Shown here: in pieces, positions 14,017 to 20,798 of the stretch
Position numbering within the stretch: position 1 is the stretch's first letter
Layout: each line of letters opens with the position of its first letter
DNA from: CAYWMP01 sp964459445
GTDB taxonomy: Bacteria > Desulfobacterota > DSM-4660 > Desulfatiglandales > HGW-15
Assembly (NCBI GenBank): GCA_964459445.1
Contig: CAYWMP010000101.1
Span: 1-21,292 of the forward strand
Direction of reading: 5' to 3'
Length of the DNA stretch: 21,292 nucleotides
Notes under the pieces: generated by a model
Told to the model about the DNA's origin: nothing
The model's database searches: none
Seen by the model: the letters and a program-made list of their open reading frames with translations, nothing else
Position numbers and translations under genes: made by a program

Positions 14017-16932
14017 TCACATCCTCAGCCTTTCACCTTCGGGATCAAAGAATCGCACAGGAACGATCGTGGCATATAGACGCTCATCGCCCATCCCATC
14101 TTCAAAAACAGCCACTCTTGTTCCCATCTTTGAGATAGAGTCCTCCACCAGGGCCAGGCCTATGGCCTTTTTCAGCGTGTAACTGAACCGGGCGGTGCAA
14201 ACATGGCCACGGATGGTTTGGTCCACAATGATTGAGCCGTCCTTGGGAGGCCTTGCCGGGTTTTCCATTTCCAGTCCAACCAATTTCATCCGGTCCTTCT
14301 GGTTTTCAGTAAACTTGAGAGAGGGCGCCCCCACGGTTTTCGCCTCGGGTTTATGCCTGTACCACAAGAAGCCGAGCCCGAGATCGTGCAATGTGGTGCG
14401 TATTTCGGATTCCTGCCCTATGATTACATGGCCCTTTTCCATCCTGAGGGCGTTTTGGGCTTCAAGTCCGAAAGGACGAATACCAAAGGAACTGCCGGAA
14501 TCAAGGAGAAGATCCCAGACAACCGGCATCATGGAGGAGGGCATATGGATCTCATAGGAGAGTTCGCCGACAAATCCCAACCTAAAGACCCTGGCAGGAA
14601 TTTCCCCCTCCAGGTTGATTTCACGGTACCCGGTATAGGGAAAGGCCTCATTTGTCAGGTCTTCATCCGTGATTTTTTGAAGCACGGACCGGGAATTGGG
14701 ACCGGCCAGATTGATCGCGCCGTAAGCATCGGTGAGATTAACCAGGTGAAAATCCCATTCTTCATACCTGGCATGATACCGAATCCACTCTACTGTGGAA
14801 TCGGCCCGACCGGTTGAGGTGGTGAAATAGAAGTCGTTTTGACCGATAGGGGTAATAACGCCGTCGTCCAACAGGCACCCGTCATCGTTGCACATGGCCG
14901 AGTATTTGACCTTGCCCTCCGGTATTTTGGACATGTCGCCCACATAGACCCGTTGAAGGGCCTTCAGGGCATCGGGACCAAAAATGCGGAACTTTCCAAG
15001 CGTGCTCACATCGATCAGTCCCACATTATTTCGGACATTTTCGATTTCTTCGCGGGCACTGAAGTCTTTCGAAAAATACCTTGCCCTTTTCCATGCGCCG
15101 ATTTTTCTAAAGATGGCGCCGGCCTTTTCCTGCCGTTCCTGGGCAGGGGTCCGTTTGAACATCTCATAGGGTCTTCCCGCATAGGTGGCCAGGAGAGGCG
15201 GAACGAGGGGAGAGCGAACCGTGGTAGGAACTTCGGATCCGGACGGCTCACCGCGGTATTCGGAAATCAGCAGGGGTAGATTGTGGCCGGGTATGCCGCT
15301 CTGTGCGGGTCCGGTCCCAGCCGCTGAAAAGCGCTTTGCCAGTTCCGGTCTGTCAAATCCCTGATCGCAGGTCTGATGAATGTTTTTGACGGTGACATCC
15401 TCATCAAAACAGACAAAGCGCTTTCTCCCCTTCCCGGGCGCCTGAATCAGGTGTGAACCTTCAACCGGGCCCGGCAGATCTTCAAGCAATTCCCGGGTGT
15501 CCTTTTTGAGATGCTCGATATTTGCACCGCAATCCGCTGCTGCGTTGAGGCCCGCCAACCGCCCCGAGGTTTCAATGGACTTCGCCTCCTGAAACCCCAG
15601 TAATCGTCCTCCTGCATGGATATTGGATGGGAGGTCAATAGGCAGAAAAAAACCAGTGTGCGGGTCGTAGGCCGATTTTGCCGGGACAAGGGAAAGGAGG
15701 CCACTCGCAGGGATTAGCCCGGAGGTCGCCACGAGGGTGTCGCAATCAACTGTTTTATGACCGCCACCCTTTGTCTTGCAGAGCGTTACCCTCTTCAGGG
15801 TCTTTCCATGGGCTTCTAAAGCGACATATCCGGGGAGATAAGAGATATTGCGTTTGATCAGAGCGTCAATCAGGCTTGAATCAGCAACCTGGGTTCGGGA
15901 GTCGGCCACGCAGGCCACGTCCATACCGACATCAAAAAGATCCATGGCCGCTTCAAGTCCGAGGTCGTGCGCCACACAAAAAACGGCCCGCTCCCCGGGG
16001 AGCAGCCCATAAGTATGGGCCAGACGATGGGCACAGGCCATTTGCATCACGCCGGGTCTTTCGTTGTTTTCAAAGATGAGAGGTCTCTCGGAGCACCCTG
16101 TGGCCGCCACCAAACCCCGGGCTCGAATCTCCAGATATCGCTCATCAAATGAATCGGCGTCACCGCCAATTTGAAGGCCCGTGACAAGGGAATTGGCGTA
16201 AAGGCCCGTAAGGGACGTATGGCAAAAAATTCTTATGTTCGAATTTGAAATGACCTTTTTCGCAAGTTCTCGACCCCTTTCGTAAAGCGGTACACCGGAG
16301 TCATACTTCGCCGTGCGGTAATCAAAAAAGCCACCGAGCCAGGGGCGAGCCTCCAAAAGGATGACGCGCAAACCTTGCTCGGCCGCAGCGAGGGCAGCCT
16401 GCATTCCGGCCGGACCTCCGCCAACTACACAGACATCGCAATTCAGATAGCGTTCATCGTATCGGCCTTCCATGTGCGAAGCAGGGTCGAGAATTCCGAG
16501 TCCGGCGGCCTTTCGGATCCGATTCAGAAAGAAGGGCCACAGTTTGTAGGGTTTGTGAAAATAGCGATAATAAAATCCCGCGGGCAAAGCCCAATCCATC
16601 TTATCCAGAAAGCCCATGAGATCCATCTCGGGACTTCCTGTCACATTCTGTGGTTTCACCCTCATGCCGTTTCGAAGGAGCATTTTTTCCGCGGCAACAT
16701 TGGGGATGCCGTCAATGTCCATCAGACAATTGCTGCTCTCGCCATCGAGGCTGTAGAGACCTCGAGGGCGATGGTATTTGATGCTCCTTGAAAAGATACG
16801 AATTCCGTTGCCATAGAGGGCTGTAGCAACCGTATCGCCGACGAAACCCCGATAGGTCCTTCCCCTATAGATCAGGGAAAGCCTCTTTTCCCCGTCGATT
16901 CGTAATGTCGACAAATGGGTGAGTCTATCCAT
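14017..16932 (-). CDS. soxA: Sarcosine oxidase alpha subunit
   Basis: Alpha subunit of the four-subunit sarcosine oxidase/dehydrogenase, about 971 residues, matching the ~967 of known SoxA. Domains in order: an N-terminal ferredoxin-like fold without iron-sulfur cysteines (about 1-100); an NAD(P)/FAD-type Rossmann domain with VVGGGPAGMQAALAAAEQGL (GGGPAG at 171-176); and a C-terminal aminomethyltransferase-like THF domain (about 570-971, DFSAREEIENVRNNVGLIDVS...GKFRIFG, ending FFDPEGERLRM). The THF domain captures the released methyl carbon as methylene-THF. The reading frame is open further upstream to 17136, but that part overlaps soxD in another frame. The ATG at 16932 overlaps the soxD stop by 8 bp (ATGGATAG), typical of translational coupling; an ATG at 16944 is an alternative. 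Confidence 0.94.
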   Translation of the reverse strand: MDRLTHLSTLRIDGEKRLSLIYRGRTYRGFVGDTVATALYGNGIRIFSRSIKYHRPRGLYSLDGESSNCLMDIDGIPNVAAEKMLLRNGMRVKPQNVTGSPEMDLMGFLDKMDWALPAGFYYRYFHKPYKLWPFFLNRIRKAAGLGILDPASHMEGRYDERYLNCDVCVVGGGPAGMQAALAAAEQGLRVILLEARPWLGGFFDYRTAKYDSGVPLYERGRELAKKVISNSNIRIFCHTSLTGLYANSLVTGLQIGGDADSFDERYLEIRARGLVAATGCSERPLIFENNERPGVMQMACAHRLAHTYGLLPGERAVFCVAHDLGLEAAMDLFDVGMDVACVADSRTQVADSSLIDALIKRNISYLPGYVALEAHGKTLKRVTLCKTKGGGHKTVDCDTLVATSGLIPASGLLSLVPAKSAYDPHTGFFLPIDLPSNIHAGGRLLGFQEAKSIETSGRLAGLNAAADCGANIEHLKKDTRELLEDLPGPVEGSHLIQAPGKGRKRFVCFDEDVTVKNIHQTCDQGFDRPELAKRFSAAGTGPAQSGIPGHNLPLLISEYRGEPSGSEVPTTVRSPLVPPLLATYAGRPYEMFKRTPAQERQEKAGAIFRKIGAWKRARYFSKDFSAREEIENVRNNVGLIDVSTLGKFRIFGPDALKALQRVYVGDMSKIPEGKVKYSAMCNDDGCLLDDGVITPIGQNDFYFTTSTGRADSTVEWIRYHARYEEWDFHLVNLTDAYGAINLAGPNSRSVLQKITDEDLTNEAFPYTGYREINLEGEIPARVFRLGFVGELSYEIHMPSSMMPVVWDLLLDSGSSFGIRPFGLEAQNALRMEKGHVIIGQESEIRTTLHDLGLGFLWYRHKPEAKTVGAPSLKFTENQKDRMKLVGLEMENPARPPKDGSIIVDQTIRGHVCTARFSYTLKKAIGLALVEDSISKMGTRVAVFEDGMGDERLYATIVPVRFFDPEGERLRM

Positions 16933-17182
16933 ACCCCTGCTCATCGACTTCAAGGTTTGTGAGAGTATTGCGCCAGATTGTGAACCAGGCGCCGCAACCG
17001 TTTTTGTGATACCACCATTCTTTTTGGGGCCCACCCAGGTTCGTGCGCATATGGACGTAGTCGCACCACCTGTCCGGCGTGAGACCTTCCTCCTCAGGCC
17101 TTGGGCCCCTTTCCTCCCCGCCAAACCTGAATTCATAGCCGTTTCTCTTGCCGCAAATGGGGCAGGTTATTGTAGGTGACAT
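16925..17182 (-). CDS. soxD: Sarcosine oxidase delta subunit
   Basis: An 85-residue zinc-binding subunit of heterotetrameric sarcosine oxidase. The four expected zinc ligands are present at family positions: C7 and C10 in CPICGKRN, H59 and C63 in YHKNGCGAWF. The DYVHMRTNLGGPQKEWWYH stretch is characteristic of SoxD. Start ATG at 17182 has GGGAG 8 nt upstream. The stop overlaps the first codons of soxA, so the two are translationally coupled. It lies 492 bp downstream of soxB, an unusually large gap for this operon, filled by palindromic repeats. Confidence 0.95.
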   Translation of the reverse strand: MSPTITCPICGKRNGYEFRFGGEERGPRPEEEGLTPDRWCDYVHMRTNLGGPQKEWWYHKNGCGAWFTIWRNTLTNLEVDEQGYG

Positions 17183-17253
17183 GATGAAAACTCCCTGCTA
17201 GATCCTACCGTTGAATTTTCCAACGAACTCACCACTTGGTTCAAACTGATACT

Positions 17254-17327
17254 GGATACTAGATACTGGATTCTGGATGAAAGAATTACACGATTGCTTA
17301 CCTTCCTCTAACCAGTATCGAGTATCC
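17254..17327. repeat. Inverted repeat GGATACTAGATACTGG / CCAGTATCGAGTATCC
   Basis: Arms at 17254-17269 and 17312-17327 match in 15 of 16 positions around a 42-nt loop. The left arm continues in degenerate GATACTGGAT units (to about 17278). It is a third palindromic unit in the soxB-soxD gap and holds no gene. Confidence 0.6.
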
Positions 17328-17406
17328 CTTCGTATTATGTTGGAAGTCATGAAAATCTGAATGAATTCTCAATAAATCCAGCGTTCAAGAATATGATCCC
17401 AAGCAG

Positions 17407-17525
17407 GCTGATGAAAAATGCTTAGATGCAAGGCACCCGATGTCCCGAGTAATGAGTCGTACATACCAGTACGTCGCAATGACGAGGGACGAGGGTAACG
17501 ACGCAGATGAGCGTTTTTCATCAGC
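17407..17525. repeat. 119-bp palindromic MITE-like element
   Basis: Ends GCTGATGAAAAATGC and GCGTTTTTCATCAGC form imperfect terminal inverted repeats. The interior (GTACATACCAGTACGTCGCAATGA and flanks) is also rich in self-complementary arms. No coding capacity is credible. Elements of this look (GCTGATGAAAAA ends around a TACCAGTACG core) recur in intergenic DNA of environmental deltaproteobacteria, from memory. It ends 3 bp before the next element. Confidence 0.6.
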
Positions 17526-17528
17526 ATG

Positions 17529-17669
17529 GAGACCTTTGAAAAATGCTCGATTTTCCCCAAGGTCAATGAAGACGAGGATTTTAACCACAGGAATACTTAA
17601 AGTATTTTGAGGATTAAAACCCGAGTCGAAGCAGAGTTTGGGTAAAAGGGGGCGTTTTGCAAAGGTCTC
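17529..17669 (-). repeat. MITE-like element, copy A (inverse of copy B)
   Basis: A 141-bp element with ends GAGACCTTTG and GCAAAGGTCTC. Its reverse complement aligns along its whole length with 18941-19082 at roughly 85% identity by eye. It starts 5 bp after the soxB stop codon. Internal arms GGATTTTAACC and GGATTAAAACC give further pairing. No gene; no clear target duplication at this copy. Confidence 0.75.
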
Positions 17670-17674
17670 ACCTG

Positions 17675-18892
17675 CTAGTTCCAAGGGCCATATTGGACGG
17701 GCGTCGCAATTTCGCCCATCAGGCGATTCTCCCGGTAGCGCCCGAGCCTGAAGGGTTTGAGTATTTCAGGGCATTGTCCTGTTGCCATGAACTGTGCCAC
17801 ATATTTTCCCGCTATGGGGGCTGATTTGAAGCCGAAATAGCCCCAACCGCAGTCCAAATAAAGGCCCTCATAGGGATCGTTTCCATCAATTATAGGCGCC
17901 ATATCCGGGGTCATGTCGGCAAGTCCCGCCCAATGGCGCATAAATTTCACGCCCTTGAGGCAAGGTAAAAGCTCGGTCATGGCTTCGGCCTGGTGTTTAA
18001 TATAGTAGGCCGTGGTTTGGGTCGTGTAGTTGGGCCAGGGATCCATGTGTGCGCCGGTGACGATTTCTCCCTTAAGACTCTGATTCCCGTAACAGTGATA
18101 GGTTCCTGATGAGACCACATGGTGCAGGACGGGTTTAAGGGGTTGGGTCACCATGGCCTGGATGGTTAAGGCATGTATGGGGAGGCGGATGCCCACCAGG
18201 TCAGCGATGAGCGTTGAATAACCGCCCGCTGCAATAAGAACTCTTGGTGTGTGGATCGTCTTTCTACCGGTTTGAACCGAAACGACTTTCCCCTTTTCAA
18301 GGCCGATCCCTGTGACTTCGGTTCTTTGATGGATGTGAACGCCTCGCCTTGCTGCCTCTTTGGCGAGTCCCCAGACCAAGGCATCGTGGCGAAGGGTACC
18401 GCCCGGCGGATGGTACATGCCACCCATGATGGGATAGGTGAGTCGATCCGAAATGTCCAGCTCAGGGATGAGTTCTTTACATTGCTTGGCGTCGAAAATT
18501 TCGTTTTCTATGCCCATGAATTGGGCGGAAGCCACCTGGAGCCGCATGGCGCCCATTGCGGCCTCGCTATGGGCGAGATTCAGGTTCCCGCAATTGAAGA
18601 ACATGAGATTGAAATCGAGTTCTTTTGTGAGTTGAGGCCACAGTTTGAGCCCCTCATCATAAAGGGGAAGGTTTTCCTTGGTTCTCTGATTGGCCCGGAC
18701 AATGGCCGTATTTCTGCCTGCTCCGCCGAAGCCGATGTATCGTTTTTCAAGAACGGCTACACTTCTGACGCCCTGCTCGCAGGTGAGGAAGTAGGCAGTG
18801 GCCAAGCCGTGCAGGCCTCCTCCAATAATGACCACATCGTAATGGGTTTCGAGTGGGGGCTCCCCCCAAAGTCGGGTTGGCTTTCGGAACAT
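17675..18892 (-). CDS. soxB: Sarcosine oxidase beta subunit
   Basis: FAD- and FMN-binding catalytic beta subunit, 405 residues (known SoxB are about 404). Seen: the FAD Rossmann motif VVIIGGGLHGLATAYFL (about 20-36), EKRYIGFGGAGRNTAIVRAN, and RHDALVWG, whose H169 corresponds to the histidine that binds FMN covalently in known SoxB. Near the C terminus CGWGYFGFKSAPIAGKYVA completes the FAD site. It oxidises sarcosine (N-methylglycine), yielding glycine; in known enzymes the electrons go to oxygen. It is the first gene of the minus-strand operon. The start ATG at 18892 lacks a strong ribosome binding site. Inverted copies of a ~141-bp element stand 49 bp before its start and 5 bp after its stop. 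Confidence 0.95.
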   Translation of the reverse strand: MFRKPTRLWGEPPLETHYDVVIIGGGLHGLATAYFLTCEQGVRSVAVLEKRYIGFGGAGRNTAIVRANQRTKENLPLYDEGLKLWPQLTKELDFNLMFFNCGNLNLAHSEAAMGAMRLQVASAQFMGIENEIFDAKQCKELIPELDISDRLTYPIMGGMYHPPGGTLRHDALVWGLAKEAARRGVHIHQRTEVTGIGLEKGKVVSVQTGRKTIHTPRVLIAAGGYSTLIADLVGIRLPIHALTIQAMVTQPLKPVLHHVVSSGTYHCYGNQSLKGEIVTGAHMDPWPNYTTQTTAYYIKHQAEAMTELLPCLKGVKFMRHWAGLADMTPDMAPIIDGNDPYEGLYLDCGWGYFGFKSAPIAGKYVAQFMATGQCPEILKPFRLGRYRENRLMGEIATPVQYGPWN

Positions 18893-18940
18893 AGGGTTAT
18901 TCTGTTTTCCGGTTCAATCAGTCAAACGGGATAAGGAACT

Positions 18941-19082
18941 GAGACCTTTGCAAAACGTCCCCTTTTGCCCAATCTCTGCTTCAGACTCGGATTTTAATCC
19001 TCCAAATACTTCGAGTATTCCTGTGGTTAAAATCCTTATCTTTATTGACCTTGACCAAAATTGAGCATTTTGCAAAGGTCTC
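18941..19082 (+). repeat. MITE-like element, copy B, in the sox leader
   Basis: A 142-bp element with ends GAGACCTTTGCAAAACG and ATTTTGCAAAGGTCTC, flanked on both sides by AACT, which may be a 4-bp target duplication. It is the reverse complement of copy A at 17529-17669. It lies between the candidate sox promoter and the soxB start, so sox mRNA would carry it as a long hairpin in its leader. Confidence 0.75.
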
Positions 19083-19097
19083 AACTCGCCAGTCGGA

Positions 19098-19125
19098 ATA
19101 TGAAAGTTTCTATTGCATATGAAAC
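19098..19125. promoter_or_regulatory. Candidate RpiR operator
   Basis: Two direct copies of ATATGAAA (19098-19105 and 19117-19124) are 19 bp apart, and GTTTC (19106-19110) with GAAAC (19121-19125) form an inverted pair. The site overlaps the spacer and -10 region of the candidate sox promoter. RpiR-type proteins bind short inverted GAAA/TTTC-type sites, so this is a plausible operator. No experimental support is implied. Confidence 0.4.
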
Positions 19126-19137
19126 AAAACATGTCAA
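19109..19137 (-). promoter_or_regulatory. Candidate promoter of the sox operon
   Basis: On the minus strand a perfect -35 TTGACA (19137-19132), a 17-bp spacer and a weak -10 AATAGA (19114-19109). Transcripts would start near 19102 and run through the palindromic element into soxB. The weak -10 fits a regulated promoter. Confidence 0.45.
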
Positions 19138-19143
19138 CAGATA

Positions 19144-19172
19144 TTGCAACTCTATGGATTTAATTTTATAGC
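19144..19172 (+). promoter_or_regulatory. Weak candidate promoter of the rpiR-type gene
   Basis: TTGCAA (19144-19149), 17-bp spacer, TATAGC (19167-19172), each 4 of 6 matches. It is about 155 bp before the regulator start, in an AT-rich stretch. Other hexamers in the same stretch could serve. Confidence 0.3.
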
Positions 19173-19327
19173 ATTAAGAAATGTCATGATATCAATTAGT
19201 TAAAATAGTTATAAGTGAAAGAAATATTATTTTTTGTTGTGCTTTAGGGCCGCCTTTGTTAGTTTGCCCTAAAAACCCGTCTCATTTTGAATCAAATTGG
19301 CTCATTTTTATTACCCGGGAGAAACTT

Positions 19328-20227
19328 ATGGGGGAACCGAAATTCCAACTCCTGATAAGGAAACTGGATGCCCACCGGGCCTCACTGACGCCAAAGGGCA
19401 AGCTCCTTCGCGATTATATCCTCAAAAATCCCAGTAAGGTGGTGTTCATGACCACCAGGGAACTCGCGGCGGTATGTCAGGTCAGTGAAGCCACTGTCGT
19501 CCGATTTGTCAGTCAACTCGGGTATGAGGGTTATGGCGAATTTTTGCAGGATCTGAGGAATTTGGTGGATACCGAGTTGACGCTTCTGGACCGCGTGGAT
19601 CTTTCAGACACGGAGGGGCCGGGAGCAGAAAGATTCCGACGGGTCGTGTTTGAGGAAATTGATACCCTGAAACAGTTATATGCCAACATTGATTTGGATG
19701 TTGTTGAAAAGGCCGTGGATGTAATCGCAAAAAGCCCCAGCGTTTATGTCATAGGATCCCGAATTTCGTATACTTTTGCCTATTATTTGGGATGGTGTCT
19801 GACCAAGTTTCGCCGGAACATCCACATCCTCCGGGGAAGCGACAGCACCACCATTGACTGGCTGACAATCGCGTCGCCTGAGAGTTTGGTGGTTATTATA
19901 GCCTATTCGCGCTATCCAAATGAATTGATAAAAATGGGTAAACTGGTGAAACGACTCGGCAAAACCCTCATGGTGATTGCGGACAGCACGATGTGCCCCC
20001 TGATTCAATTCTCGCATATTTCACTTATCGCACCATCAAGGAATATTCCCCTCATCGGAAGTCCGACATCCCTTTCTTGCCTGATCAATTACCTGGTGAT
20101 AGAACTGGCAAGTCGAGACGGCAAGCAACTCGAGGAGCACCAGAGGCGCCTTGAACAGGTGTATCGGGAAAACGATGTCCTTTTCAATTTTGACCAACCA
20201 ACCGAAGTGTTTGAAGTTTCGGAATAA
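19328..20227 (+). CDS. RpiR-family transcriptional regulator (HTH + SIS domain)
   Basis: A 299-residue regulator. Residues 1 to about 78 form the RpiR helix-turn-helix domain (TRELAAVCQVSEATVVRFVSQLG, about 43-65); residues about 115-255 form a SIS (sugar isomerase) fold (VYVIGSRISYTFAYYLGW, LVVIIAYSRYP, LMVIADS), which in this family senses a small molecule, often a phosphosugar. A frame from a TTG at 19256 adds 24 residues, but the ATG at 19328 has GGGAGA 6 nt upstream and begins the family's usual N terminus, so 19328 is preferred. It is transcribed away from the sox operon, and a candidate operator lies between them, making it the likely controller of the sox/methyltransferase genes and perhaps of the transporter downstream. 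The ligand is unknown. Confidence 0.92.
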   Translation: MGEPKFQLLIRKLDAHRASLTPKGKLLRDYILKNPSKVVFMTTRELAAVCQVSEATVVRFVSQLGYEGYGEFLQDLRNLVDTELTLLDRVDLSDTEGPGAERFRRVVFEEIDTLKQLYANIDLDVVEKAVDVIAKSPSVYVIGSRISYTFAYYLGWCLTKFRRNIHILRGSDSTTIDWLTIASPESLVVIIAYSRYPNELIKMGKLVKRLGKTLMVIADSTMCPLIQFSHISLIAPSRNIPLIGSPTSLSCLINYLVIELASRDGKQLEEHQRRLEQVYRENDVLFNFDQPTEVFEVSE

Positions 20228-20798
20228 AAGTCCATAAAGTGTGAAATGTAACAGTTCTTTCATGAAGTAGCGGTTTTCGACATTTTTCCCTTGACATTTT
20301 TCTTCTCACTTACGATAAAAAGATGCTGGAAGTTTAAGGGTCGCAAGTCTATTTCAGAAAGTGGAAGCACCCTGCATGTATCAACCCTTTAAAAGCCAAC
20401 CCCAAAAATGATGAATAGATTCAATTTCGCACGCCTCTATAGGCATTGGAACCCCCAATTTCTGGTCATTGTAAAGGCCGGATTCATCTTTGAATATCTA
20501 TAAATAACCCCGCAACAGGCCACTGGTAAACTATAGAGCCTAACTTCAGAGCCTCATTTCTTAACTCGTCCGAAACCAAGAACTGATTTATTTCTACGTA
20601 ACTTATTTTATTTCGTTATCTCCATCAAAACTCTGCAAAACAAACGCCCCTGATCATTGAGTTTCGCGCCGACACCCTTTTGGCATGTGTCGAGCCCTTC
20701 GATTAAGCGCGTTCATAACTCATTTAAGGTCGTTTGGTTTCGATAGATTGGAGCAGTATTAGAAACGTTTAACGGGAATTGAGCGAAAGGAGATCAGT
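20228..20798. other. 570-bp gene-free gap before the transporter gene
   Basis: No convincing coding sequence. It contains a good promoter at 20291-20319, a small hairpin (CGACAC 20670-20675 with GTGTCG 20687-20692) and otherwise featureless sequence of mixed composition. A 31-codon frame from 20408 lacks a ribosome binding site. If the promoter serves the transporter, its leader would be about 470 nt. Confidence 0.5.
20291..20319 (+). promoter_or_regulatory. Sigma70-type promoter upstream of the transporter
   Basis: Perfect -35 TTGACA (20291-20296), 17-bp spacer, -10 GATAAA (20314-20319, 4 of 6). Transcription would begin near 20326. The next gene is 473 bp further on. Confidence 0.5.

Noticed and set aside
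16933..17136. N-terminal extension of soxA to 17136
   Set aside because: The added residues are the soxD gene read in another frame; SoxA length and the coupled ATG at 16932 fit the family.
17369..17684. Minus-strand frames of 65 and 99 codons in the soxB-soxD gap
   Set aside because: They are translations of the palindromic elements; the peptides resemble spurious repeat-derived proteins.
17254..19082. CRISPR array formed by the repeats near soxB
   Set aside because: The repeats are few, palindromic, of different types and not regularly spaced with unique spacers; no cas genes are present.
20408..20506. 31-codon frame starting ATGATGAATAGA
   Set aside because: No ribosome binding site, no recognisable features, and such short frames are expected by chance.
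20681..20695. Sigma54-type promoter (TGGCATG...GAGC) before the transporter gene
   Set aside because: The GG-10-GC spacing fits, but the -12 element lacks TTGC, and the segment overlaps a hairpin; no sigma54 activator is in the window.
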